Shown: positions 18,244 through 26,262 of the stretch, in pieces | Position numbering within the stretch: the stretch's first letter is position 1 | How the letters are laid out: each line of letters begins with the position of its first letter | Assembly: GCF_006124995.1 (NCBI RefSeq) | Contig: NZ_QEWN01000001.1 | Span: 95,308 to 159,307, forward strand | Origin: Vibrio sp. Hep-1b-8 | GTDB lineage: Bacteria > Pseudomonadota > Gammaproteobacteria > Enterobacterales > Vibrionaceae | Length of the DNA stretch: 64,000 nt | Direction: 5' to 3' | Notes under the pieces: model-generated | The model's input: the letters and a program-made list of their open reading frames with translations, nothing else | What the model was told of the DNA's origin: nothing | Database searches by the model: none | Position numbers and translations under genes: made by a program

Positions 18244-19374
18244 ATGAAGATGTTAATAATGCTAATTTGTCTTACTGCAATTTTTGGCTGCAAAAGTGAA
18301 GAAAAGCTATTTGCAGAAGTCGATAATGAAAAAGGCATAAGATGGTCTAGTCTTTCTATTGAACTTGATAATAAACAATTATCGATAGGCAGTTCATTTG
18401 ATCCTACTGTAAAAGTAATCGATACAAATGGAAATTCTTATCTGTTAGATCCTAAATCTGTCACATGGAAATTTTCGGATCCCTCTGCTATTAGTTTTGG
18501 GCAAGGGACTAATGGTTTCTTCTCAGCAAGCAAAATCACAAGAGCGACGATTCGCGCACAGTATGAGACCCTCTCCTCTAATGAATTAGTGGTTAATATC
18601 GAACCTGTATATATTACTGATACAAAATTAGTGTCTTACGCAAATCCTGTCGTTTTATCACATGCTCCTATCTTAGAGTGGGCATCGCGCAAAATCTATC
18701 TCAAAGCTATCATGAATAATGGTTCAATTATTGATGTCACTGAAAAGGCAAATTGGACGACAAGCGACAGTAGTGTCATCATTTTCACACCTGGAATTGC
18801 GGGAGTTTTAAGTAAGACCCTACGAAGTACGGGGGCTGGCAAAGCAACCATCACTGCCGAATATGCGGGTTTCACTAAATCCATTGATATAGAGGTTAAA
18901 GACCTATTGAATTTAGGCGAGAAAGTTGGCTGTGGCGTTGAAACAATTACAATATCCATACCCGATACCGGGAAATCTTTGATGTTTCGTTGTCCCCCTG
19001 TCGGTCGAAAAGACGTAGGCGATTATATATCTACTCAGGCCGCAGGCGCCTATGCTGCTGGAATCATTAATGCCTTTCTTCCTCTGTTTAAGTTCGACAG
19101 CGCAGTTGCTTATTGTGCTAGCCTAGGGCAAGGCTATCGTTTGCCATATTGGTCGGAACATTATGCGTTTGAAAAACAAATTAATTCTGGAGTCACACAA
19201 CCTCATGGTCCCTATCTCGACTATGGCTGGCCGCAAATAGCTAGACATTGGCTACTAGACGACACAGGAAAACCAGGTGTGCATCTTTTGAAATATTTCG
19301 GTCATAGAGGTAATTTCGAACAAGATGGTAATGATTATACTGACGTAACGGCATTATGCGTGAAGGAAGTGTAA
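18244..19374 (+). CDS. Lipoprotein with Ig-like domains and cysteine-framed C-terminus (gene C)
   Basis: A 376-residue lipoprotein: MKMLIMLICLTAIFGC with lipidation at the Cys. Two bacterial Ig-like (Big2-type) repeats follow, marked by DPKSVTWKFSDPSAISFG and VTEKANWTTSDSSVIIF, each ending in an alternation such as ATITAEYAG. The last ~130 residues form a separate module: AVAYCASLGQGYRLPYWSE, later Trp-rich strands, and a final Cys near the end (ALCVKEV), resembling lectin-like or DUF1566-like folds with one disulphide. The combination is adhesin-like. Position 9 bases after gene B implies a membrane-anchored partner. Function unknown. Confidence 0.75.
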   Translation: MKMLIMLICLTAIFGCKSEEKLFAEVDNEKGIRWSSLSIELDNKQLSIGSSFDPTVKVIDTNGNSYLLDPKSVTWKFSDPSAISFGQGTNGFFSASKITRATIRAQYETLSSNELVVNIEPVYITDTKLVSYANPVVLSHAPILEWASRKIYLKAIMNNGSIIDVTEKANWTTSDSSVIIFTPGIAGVLSKTLRSTGAGKATITAEYAGFTKSIDIEVKDLLNLGEKVGCGVETITISIPDTGKSLMFRCPPVGRKDVGDYISTQAAGAYAAGIINAFLPLFKFDSAVAYCASLGQGYRLPYWSEHYAFEKQINSGVTQPHGPYLDYGWPQIARHWLLDDTGKPGVHLLKYFGHRGNFEQDGNDYTDVTALCVKEV

Positions 19375-19649
19375 CTAACGACTTTCATTTGATTTGTCTA
19401 ACTACCTACCCGTTATCATCATTAAATGACTCCGTACTTCGCCGCTAGAAATTGGTTGTTGTGTTACACAATCACTGTTCTCAAAATGGCGAAGTAGGTA
19501 CCTCCCGAGCATGCCGGGGTACTTACTAATTACAACGCTAAAGTGTTGATCAAAATTACAAACAGCTAATACTGTAATTTTAGATTTGACATTCATCCAT
19601 GGGTAAACCTGTGGTTTTATGTATTCACAAAATAAAAGAGAAAAAGCAA
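19375..19649. other. Intergenic region with nested inverted repeats
   Basis: TACTTCGCC (19435-19443) and GGCGAAGTA (19488-19496) are inverted arms 44 bases apart. Between them lies the palindrome TTGTGT-T-ACACAA (19459-19471), and the right arm leads into a further imperfect hairpin at 19493-19527 (AGTAGGTACC with GGGTACTTACT). The layout could fold as a multi-branched RNA, act as operator plus terminator, or be a non-autonomous mobile-element remnant. Confidence 0.45.
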
Positions 19650-20633
19650 ATGATACAATTGACTACTCTGTTAGTTATTTATTTCTTTTCCAGCCTAGCA
19701 TACGCTGGTGAAGTAAGCATACAAAACCGCCACCAAAACTTCCTAACTGGAATGATCGACAATCGAATAGCGACCAACTATGACCATAATTCTTTATTTC
19801 GTACTATTTATTGGCAACGACAGTCTGGCACAGTCGTATCCGAAAAACCTTACTATTTCCTAAACTCGACTGGCAACGACTCGGTGAAGTTTTGTATTAA
19901 AGAAAATAATAAAGCCGCTCAATGTTCCCGCTACTACCAAAGCGACCGGCCAAACAGTGCCCGTTCTATTCAGCGTAATTCAGGGTCAATGACCAACATT
20001 ATTAATAATGGTGAGAATTTGCAGATATCTGATGTTTTTTCTGCAACAGCGAGCTTTCATATCTTACAGGGCCAATTTTCTTTCTTATACCATCAAGTCG
20101 AAGATCAGGATGGTAGTGTGTTAAGTGCCAATTTTATTGAGAGTACGACTAGTGTGTTAAACAACATCTCTGTGCCTTTACAAGCCAGCTCAGTCCGTTC
20201 CTGTTCATTAGGGGGGTTTGCATATGGCTCACCTATTTCTATCTCGAGCTGCTCTGATCCTGTCCCAGTGGTAGACCCAAACGATGAGCCATTTTATCAA
20301 TGGTCTGGCCGAATGTATTACACTCACATGGGTCCGTTTGACAACCTCCAACAGGGAAGAGATGCCTGTAGCAACTCTACATATGCAAATTACAATGACT
20401 GGAGTCTAGTCAAACTGGATGAACGCCTGATCACTAAGCCATTGGAACGAGTACGCGAAGCTCCCTTTAATTTGCTCTATACGGGGGGGCATGAAGTTGG
20501 GGTGGGTGTCGCTGATGATGCTTTTTTCTATTGGACATATGCGGCCAATGGTCGATTGATAGAGCATAAATTTAAATGGTGGTCAGTACCGGATTTCACG
20601 TATGACACGGTGATTTGCACGCGTCGTACATAA
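19650..20633 (+). CDS. Exported protein of unknown function (gene D)
   Basis: A 327-residue protein with signal peptide MIQLTTLLVIYFFSSLAYA and cleavage before GEVS. An open frame to 19599 precedes it, but AAGAG-type Shine-Dalgarno spacing and the signal peptide favour 19650. The N-terminal two-thirds is strand-rich without a recognised domain. After a DPNDEPFYQWSGRMYYTHMG junction the C-terminal module has RDACSNSTYANYNDW, FYWTYAANG, FKWWSVPDF and a final Cys (VICTRRT), the same frame as genes A and C. Probably periplasmic or secreted and functionally tied to them. Confidence 0.72.
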   Translation: MIQLTTLLVIYFFSSLAYAGEVSIQNRHQNFLTGMIDNRIATNYDHNSLFRTIYWQRQSGTVVSEKPYYFLNSTGNDSVKFCIKENNKAAQCSRYYQSDRPNSARSIQRNSGSMTNIINNGENLQISDVFSATASFHILQGQFSFLYHQVEDQDGSVLSANFIESTTSVLNNISVPLQASSVRSCSLGGFAYGSPISISSCSDPVPVVDPNDEPFYQWSGRMYYTHMGPFDNLQQGRDACSNSTYANYNDWSLVKLDERLITKPLERVREAPFNLLYTGGHEVGVGVADDAFFYWTYAANGRLIEHKFKWWSVPDFTYDTVICTRRT

Positions 20634-20767
20634 TGTTCAGTCAGCATAGGCTTTGTTGACTAACGGCTTTGATCATTGCGTAAGTCTCCCACGACTTGGT
20701 ATGTAGATCTGATAAGGATCGGTTAACCGGTCCTTCTGATGAGAGACAATCGGAAGCCTGTTTTTAG
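20634..20767. other. Scar region upstream of the IS4 fragment
   Basis: Contains GCTTTGTTGAC at 20650-20660, repeated at 21228-21238; the palindrome CGGTTAACCG within a longer imperfect stem near 20718-20738; and an inverted repeat AATCGGAAGCCT with AGGTTTCCGATT at about 20748-20779. These are compatible with an insertion-sequence terminus and its leader, but the ends are not defined. Confidence 0.4.
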
Positions 20768-20911
20768 GTTTCCGATTTTCTCGAAGAAAATCCTGTTGGT
20801 GTAGCTCGAATCACCACTTTCTCTGAACATATCCCCGATGAGTGGGTTGCTAAGGCGGCAGTTCTCTCTGACAAAGCGGCTGTCCACCGACGCCGATTAC
20901 CAAGTGACATG
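20768..20911 (+). pseudogene. IS4-family transposase, N-terminal fragment
   Basis: The open frame reads FLEENPVGVARITTFSE, then HIPDEWVAKAAVLSDKA and VHRRRLPSDM. This is the N-terminal IS4 transposase domain (the I..EW(V).. AL.LS..AT.RRRRLP signature). It stops being transposase-like after PSDM and there is no DDE catalytic region, so about 48 codons of a roughly 400-codon gene remain, without a start codon. It marks a past insertion at the boundary of the exported-protein cluster. Confidence 0.65.
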
Positions 20912-20997
20912 TGCGTATTTTGGTGATTGTGATCGCTCTTTTCCGGAAATGACTGATCGGAATGCTCCGAAATATGCATCTGGTTTGTTTGCCTTGT

Positions 20998-21193
20998 TGT
21001 CATCTTTAGGTATGTACTTATAGATGTAAATTCCTGTCAGTAGAGTAAAACCGAACGTGGCGGCTAACAGACCAAACACTTTGAAACTAACCCAGACATT
21101 AAAGTGCAGTTGGAAAGTAATGCAAATATTGAACCCTGCACACAATGAGAAGAAAGCGGCCCAAATCCACGTTATCTTGCTCCAGATGTTTTC
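20998..21193 (-). pseudogene. yciB 3' fragment
   Basis: Minus-strand translation ENIWSKITWIWAAFFSLCAG followed by [19 protein letters not shown] and YIYKYIPKDDNKAN matches residues ~115-180 of the intact YciB at 10564-11115 with many substitutions. The first ~115 codons are gone and the stop codon is lost, the frame running into the IS4-side sequence. It is a dead, diverged copy. Confidence 0.85.
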
Positions 21194-21280
21194 TTCATAA
21201 GACGAAATTGCGCTTAGTATGAAATATGCTTTGTTGACAAAGCGCTTCACGTAACCCTAACAATACTCTAGTAATTGGAG

Positions 21281-21502
21281 TTATATAACCCGCTTTAAGT
21301 CTTCCAAATATCCTTCGCTACGTAGGCTATTAACAGTAAATCTGAGTTCGTCATCGCTTATGGTAAAACAACTGGATCTACCCATCATGCCATTTAAATA
21401 TTCGTGATATTCCAACTCGGTAAAGTGGCCAATTCGGTCGACGAGTAGACTCTTAATTCCATGGTGAATGAGTCGGTATTAGATATGACGTTGAACTTCC
21501 AT
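21281..21502 (-). pseudogene. Second copy of the yciB-neighbour gene, killed by one stop
   Basis: Reads MEVQRHI, a TAA stop at codon 8 (Tyr in the intact copy), then YRLIHHGIKSLLVDRIGHFT, MMGRSSCFTISDDELRFTV and SLRSEGYLEDLKRVI before its natural stop. About 12 of 73 residues differ from the copy at 11226-11450. AGAGGT before the ATG is also kept. Apart from the single nonsense codon it is full length, so inactivation is recent compared with the protein divergence. Confidence 0.85.
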
Positions 21503-21910
21503 AATGTACCTCTTAACGTCTGGCAGTGTCGAAACTTTGCCGTATTACTTCTTGCTTTGTTAAAAGCCATACCCAATAGGGGTATTTTGTTTCTCTTTCT
21601 AGATCAACAGCTTAATTGTAAAAGTTAGTGGATTTAAGCTTTTTTTACTGAGTTGAGTGTCAATAATAGCTTAATCTTCTGATATTTAAGGAGTATTTCC
21701 TCATAAATCACAGATAATACTGTTGTAAATAGCATCTATGTTGTTGTTTTAAGTGGTTGAACTCTGCTCATTTAAGAAAAAAGTTGGCGTAAATCATAAG
21801 CTTGGCATACACTTTCCAAGGTAAAGCCGATAGGTTGTTGATTGGCTTGGTTAAAAGTTTTGGCGCTGCCTTTGGGTGGCAATGTTTAACACAGCTTTGA
21901 GGAAAGTTTT
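21503..21910. promoter_or_regulatory. ihfA upstream region
   Basis: About 400 AT-rich bases without a credible gene, holding the ihfA promoter and the upstream remains of the duplicated segment. TTTGAGGAAAG just before 21911 is the ihfA ribosome-binding site. Confidence 0.55.
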
Positions 21911-22207
21911 ATGGCGCTCACAAAGGCCGATTTGGCTGAGAACCTGTTTGAAAAGCTTGGATACAGTAAACGGGATGCCAAGGATACGGTTGAGGCGTTT
22001 TTCGAAGAAATTCGTAAGGCACTCGAAAGTGGCGAGCAGGTAAAACTGTCTGGATTTGGTAATTTTGATCTGCGTGACAAGAATGAACGTCCAGGTCGAA
22101 ACCCGAAGACAGGTGAAGACATTCCCATCAGTGCTCGTCGCGTAGTAACCTTCCGCCCAGGGCAGAAATTAAAAGCCCGCGTTGAAAATATTAAGGTTGA
22201 TGACTAA
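21911..22207 (+). CDS. ihfA: Integration host factor subunit alpha
   Basis: A 98-residue DNA-bending protein, start [20 protein letters not shown], with [20 protein letters not shown] carrying the proline-tipped beta arm that inserts in the minor groove, and [14 protein letters not shown] near the end. It pairs with IhfB to bend DNA by about 180 degrees in recombination, replication and transcription. In E. coli the gene follows pheT directly; here pheST lies 14 kb away and ihfA has its own upstream region and terminator. Confidence 0.97.
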   Translation: MALTKADLAENLFEKLGYSKRDAKDTVEAFFEEIRKALESGEQVKLSGFGNFDLRDKNERPGRNPKTGEDIPISARRVVTFRPGQKLKARVENIKVDD

Positions 22208-22287
22208 GCCTCTGATAAGTTTGAGTTTATCCTGCTTGATAGATTAGGCATTGAGCGTATGATTCCACGCTCCTAGGTCTCAATAAC

Positions 22288-22318
22288 AAAACACCCCAGC
22301 CAAGGCTAGGGTGTTTTT
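22288..22318. terminator. Bidirectional terminator between ihfA and yciU
   Basis: ACACCCCAGCC and GGCTAGGGTGT form a long stem around AA, with A-run before and T-run after, serving both convergent genes. Confidence 0.85.
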
Positions 22319-22333
22319 GTTTGTGCGCTAAGT

Positions 22334-22654
22334 CTAGTCACGTTTCCAAAGAGCGTGGCAAAACTTGTGTTCAGGATCACGACTAATCAAAAGTCGTGCA
22401 AAAACATCATCAAGCACATCGTCTTCTTCGTTTACGAGACCAATACGCACTTCAGCATAAACTTCTTTGTCGACGTCAAAGCCAACATGCTCTGCCCAGT
22501 CATCACCTGTTTCAACTAACTCCGCAGCACCACGGTCATCAAATTGCGCAGTGAACAGGATCACATCAGCTGGCTCAAGATTGTCAGGCGCCATTTCCAA
22601 GAATATGTCGTAAGCGGTATCAATCGCGTCGTCGTAAGACATTAATTCAGCCAT
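22334..22654 (-). CDS. yciU: HI1450/YciU-family dsDNA-mimic protein
   Basis: A 106-residue, very acidic protein (DDAIDTAYDIFLEMAPDNLE, DDVLDDVFARLLIS) of the UPF0263/DUF440 family, whose negative surface mimics double-stranded DNA in the HI1450 structure and is thought to bind HU-like proteins. It overlaps nothing but starts 2 bases after the efpL stop, so it is the second gene of an efpL-yciU operon. Lying opposite ihfA, a gene for a DNA-bending protein, may be coincidence. Confidence 0.88.
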   Translation of the reverse strand: MAELMSYDDAIDTAYDIFLEMAPDNLEPADVILFTAQFDDRGAAELVETGDDWAEHVGFDVDKEVYAEVRIGLVNEEDDVLDDVFARLLISRDPEHKFCHALWKRD

Positions 22655-22656
22655 GA

Positions 22657-23223
22657 CTATGCGCGGCTCATGTATTTACGTTCAGTCGTGTTGATCACGA
22701 TGCGGTCACCCGTTGCAATGTACTCTGGTACTTGAACAGTAAGGCCTGTAGAAAAACGAGCCGGTTTAGTACGAGCAGAAGCTGATGCGCCTTTGATAGA
22801 CGGGTCTGTTTCTTCGATAACGAGCTCTACTGATGCTGGAAGTTCCAGACCAACCGCATTGCCATTAACAAGAATGATATGTAGACCTTGGATCTCTTCA
22901 GTTACAAATAGCAACTCGTCCTCAATCTCTTCTTTCTTGAATGTGTATTGAGTGTAGTCTTCGTTATCCATAAATATGTATTCATCGCCATCTACATATG
23001 AGAAAGAAGAAGCACGTTTGAACATGTCGACAGTTTCTAGAACGTCATCTGATTTGTAGCGTTCGTCAACGCGAGCACCTGTTGTTAGGTCTGTACAGCG
23101 CAGTTTGTAGATTTTTGCGCCGCCACGACCACCAGGAGTGGTTACTTCGATGTCTTTAATTAACAATGTTTTACCATTAGATTCGATAGCAAAACCTTTT
23201 TTAAGCTCACTTGCCTTTGGCAT
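22657..23223 (-). CDS. efpL: Elongation factor P-like protein
   Basis: A 188-residue EF-P paralogue (YeiP/EfpL). It has the KOW-like N-terminal domain (ASELKKGFAIESNGKTLLI), an OB domain, and the GRGGAK loop at the position of the modified lysine in EF-P (here followed by IYKLR). EfpL relieves ribosome stalling at proline-rich and related motifs. The ATG at 23223 has AAGGA nine bases upstream and is chosen over the frame two codons longer. Confidence 0.93.
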   Translation of the reverse strand: MPKASELKKGFAIESNGKTLLIKDIEVTTPGGRGGAKIYKLRCTDLTTGARVDERYKSDDVLETVDMFKRASSFSYVDGDEYIFMDNEDYTQYTFKKEEIEDELLFVTEEIQGLHIILVNGNAVGLELPASVELVIEETDPSIKGASASARTKPARFSTGLTVQVPEYIATGDRIVINTTERKYMSRA

Positions 23224-23356
23224 GAACAATATTCCTTAGTATGTTAGGTAGTGGCAGCATTATATACTGACCCTGTTAAGGAAGGAATATCTTGATTCAT
23301 CCATCGTGGTGAGCGAACATTAAGGCATTGAGTTCGATTATTTTGTTATCAATCAA

Positions 23357-24124
23357 ATGCATTTATCCACTATTGACCCAAAACAAGCCTTTCAGCCTAA
23401 ATATCAACCCGCCATTGATGATTTGGTGAGCTTTTTAACCAGTGGGTTAGGGGATAACCTTCACAGCGTCTACTTGTATGGTAGTGTGGCACGTAAAACC
23501 GCCAAACCAAATCAATCGAATATCGATGTGGTTGTGGTGACTCACCGTGGATTCTCCGATCTCAGAACAACCCTATTTAACTCAATCAAATGGCGCTTTC
23601 AGAAAACTCACCCCCATATTACCGAAATTTCATTTAAAACCGCACTGGCACAAGATGTTGCGAGTCTTGACAGTATTTTCTCGTGGGGATTCCTATTACG
23701 CCACTGTGCGGTGTGTGTGTATGGTGAAGATTTATCTGAGTGTTTTGGTGATTACGAGCCTAGCTGGGAGATTGCCAAACATTGGAATATGGACGTAGAA
23801 GATTGGGTAGCCGTATATCGTAACCGTATTGCTCGAGCGGATAAGCCAGAAGAACAGGTCAAAGCACAGAGAATTATCGCGAAAAAGTTATTGCGAGCAA
23901 GCTATTCTTTGGTGATGTACAAAGACAAACAGTGGTTCGAAGATCCTATCGAATGTGGTCAGCAATTTTTACGTTATTATCCTGACAAACAAGTCGAGAT
24001 TGAAAGACTGGGTATTCTGTTGTCAGGAAGGTTGATTGCGAAGCGCTCAGTCCTTGGCATTCTTGATGGTTTTGGTGACTGGCTAGCAAAGCAGTATAAA
24101 AAGACCGAGTTTAGAATCGGCTAA
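23357..24124 (+). CDS. Nucleotidyltransferase-domain protein, AadA-like
   Basis: A 255-residue cytoplasmic protein with an N-terminal nucleotidyltransferase fold: LYGSVARKTAKPNQSNIDVV holds the GS helix and the metal-binding strand. The usual first acidic residue (SDID) is Asn here (SNID), and no clear replacement is seen, so catalysis may be altered. The C-terminal ~130 residues are helical (EEQVKAQRIIAKKLLRASYS), like the substrate-holding domain of streptomycin adenylyltransferases. No strong Shine-Dalgarno. Not a known resistance gene on sequence grounds; role unknown. Confidence 0.72.
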   Translation: MHLSTIDPKQAFQPKYQPAIDDLVSFLTSGLGDNLHSVYLYGSVARKTAKPNQSNIDVVVVTHRGFSDLRTTLFNSIKWRFQKTHPHITEISFKTALAQDVASLDSIFSWGFLLRHCAVCVYGEDLSECFGDYEPSWEIAKHWNMDVEDWVAVYRNRIARADKPEEQVKAQRIIAKKLLRASYSLVMYKDKQWFEDPIECGQQFLRYYPDKQVEIERLGILLSGRLIAKRSVLGILDGFGDWLAKQYKKTEFRIG

Positions 24125-24198
24125 GGAGATATCGAGAAAAGTCTTCTTATGCGTTTAATTGTGCTAGCTTTTATATGTATGGACATATTGAGGTTAGC

Positions 24199-26262
24199 AT
24201 GTACCAAGGAACGGATAACCGCCAATTAAATGGTGTCTCTAATTACTCTCTTTATCACCGATTTGTTATCCCTTCGTTGCAGGCCATTAGAGAGGGAATG
24301 GTTTGGCTTATTCCCTGTTTAATGTTGTCATCTTTTGCGCTTTTCTTTGCCAGCATTGGTGAGTTTATATTAGAAGGGCGCAATGTTTGGATATCCCAAC
24401 TGTATGATTTGCATGATGCTATCGCTCGGTTTTTTCCATTTTTAATGACCGCCACTATCTCCTATGTTTTAGCGATGCAGTGGCGTTTGCCAAGACCGCC
24501 AATCGCACTTTTGATGATTACATTGCTATTAATCACTGAACAGACAATTCCAGATAGCAAAGTACTGCTCACCTTCCACATAATCTTAGCGATTATAACG
24601 CCGTTGTACGCGGTTCCACTGTTAGCTTATTTACTCCGCTTTGATATATTCAAACTGACAAGAACCGAGTCCGCAGGGCAGATTGTCAAAGAGTCGTTGA
24701 ATATGGTGATTCCTGCGTTCATCACTGCTTTGTTGGTGGTGGTCATTAACCACATTCTCGTGCTCGGTCTATCGGCGGTTGCTTACTCTTCGGTGTTGAC
24801 GACGGACTATGCCAATGAGCCAACCACCTTTGGTGTTCTCTTCGCGACACTCAATTCGATACTGTGGTTTATTGGTATTCATGGGTATTACGCATTACTT
24901 CCGTTAGTTGATTTGCTAGAAGAAGCGAGCAACCTTAACTATGCCACTGTACTGGTAGGAGGCGACGCTCATTATCTGATGAACTTGTCTTTTATGGGCG
25001 CATTTGTGTTTATTGGTGGCAGTGGGGCAACATTGTCGCTGGTGATTGCGCTGTTGCTGTGTTCCAAACAACATGGGTTTAAGTTGATTGCGTTAGCGAG
25101 CATTCCAATAGGCTTGCTCAATATTAATGAGATCTTATTGTTCGGTCTGCCGATTATTTTCAACCCTAGGTTATTTCTGCCGTTTCTGTTGGCGCCGGTG
25201 ACCAACGTTGTCGTCAGCATGGCTGCGGTATCGATTGGATGGGTGGTGACGCCCACTGTCTCTGTTCCGTTTAATAGCCCAATATTGTTAAATGCTTGGA
25301 TGGCGACACAAGGTGATTGGGCGGCAGTTGTGCTTCAGCTTGTCAATATCGCCATTGGTGTCGTGATATATCTTCCGTCGGTTAGGGCACTTAATCAGAG
25401 TGTAAGCGAGAAGAAAATATCGTTGCCTGTGTTTGATACCTTTTATGCTCGGCGTCAAGAAGAAGCACGCACGTTAATGGATGATCCCATTATGCAGGCT
25501 GTCGAGAGGGAAAAAAGCACCATTTTTATCGAACATCAGCTTGAGCAACTGAGTTCGCGCGACTTCTGTATCGAGTATCAGCCGCAAGTGTCGCGTGATA
25601 GCGAGATGACAGTTGGCTGTGAAGCGCTGATTCGTTCAATTGATAAAGATGGTAAACTCCAATATCCGAACTCTTTCATTCCATGGCTGGACAAGGCCAA
25701 TTTGATGAAAGATGTCGATCTGTGGGTTTTTAAGCAGGTGATCAAAGATATACGGCGGATGCAGAAATCGGGTCTATTCATTCCAGTCAGTGTGAACATT
25801 ACTCCTCAAACATTAGTTGACCCTAGTTACATTGATGAATTGGAGAAAATCATTCAGCACCATGCGCAGAATATCCATATTGAAATTACAGAAGAGTCAT
25901 TACTTGAGGATGAACTTGCATTGGTTGTTGCGTTTAACCGCCTACATAATCTGGGCGCGAAGATCCACATCGATGATTTTGGAACTGGCTTTTCGTCTCT
26001 CAGCTATCTCAATAAATTTGAGATCGACTATCTAAAGATCGATCGTTCATTTGTATTGGCACTGAGTACTCTAAAAGGCAAAAAAGTATTCGGCAGCATT
26101 CTGTCGATTGCGAAGCAATTGGATCTAAAGGTAATTGTCGAAGGTGTCGAGACCAAAGAGCAGCTCGACCATATTTGTCGTGACTCTGATATATCTGTGC
26201 AGGGTTGGTACTACGCCAAATCACTGCCTTTAGACAAATTCATCGATTATGCTTCAAAATAG
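24199..26262 (+). CDS. PTS EIIC - EAL phosphodiesterase fusion
   Basis: A 687-residue membrane protein. Residues 1-420 form a PTS EIIC (cellobiose/lactose-type) channel with about ten hydrophobic helices and the typical NINEILLFGLPIIFNP loop. A linker leads to a C-terminal EAL domain: EAL at ~475-477, VNITPQ, IEITEES, IDDFGTGFSSLSYL, LKIDRSF and VEGVET, so all metal and catalytic residues for c-di-GMP hydrolysis are present. No EIIA or EIIB domain is attached. GAGG lies before the ATG at 24199. It probably couples sugar sensing or passage to c-di-GMP breakdown; similar fusions are known in Vibrio. Confidence 0.87.
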   Translation: MYQGTDNRQLNGVSNYSLYHRFVIPSLQAIREGMVWLIPCLMLSSFALFFASIGEFILEGRNVWISQLYDLHDAIARFFPFLMTATISYVLAMQWRLPRPPIALLMITLLLITEQTIPDSKVLLTFHIILAIITPLYAVPLLAYLLRFDIFKLTRTESAGQIVKESLNMVIPAFITALLVVVINHILVLGLSAVAYSSVLTTDYANEPTTFGVLFATLNSILWFIGIHGYYALLPLVDLLEEASNLNYATVLVGGDAHYLMNLSFMGAFVFIGGSGATLSLVIALLLCSKQHGFKLIALASIPIGLLNINEILLFGLPIIFNPRLFLPFLLAPVTNVVVSMAAVSIGWVVTPTVSVPFNSPILLNAWMATQGDWAAVVLQLVNIAIGVVIYLPSVRALNQSVSEKKISLPVFDTFYARRQEEARTLMDDPIMQAVEREKSTIFIEHQLEQLSSRDFCIEYQPQVSRDSEMTVGCEALIRSIDKDGKLQYPNSFIPWLDKANLMKDVDLWVFKQVIKDIRRMQKSGLFIPVSVNITPQTLVDPSYIDELEKIIQHHAQNIHIEITEESLLEDELALVVAFNRLHNLGAKIHIDDFGTGFSSLSYLNKFEIDYLKIDRSFVLALSTLKGKKVFGSILSIAKQLDLKVIVEGVETKEQLDHICRDSDISVQGWYYAKSLPLDKFIDYASK

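Noticed and set aside
19435..19527. Integron attC site
   Set aside because: The nested repeats lack the paired GTTAGC-type and GCCTAAC-type core boxes of Vibrio repeats, and no integrase is in the window.
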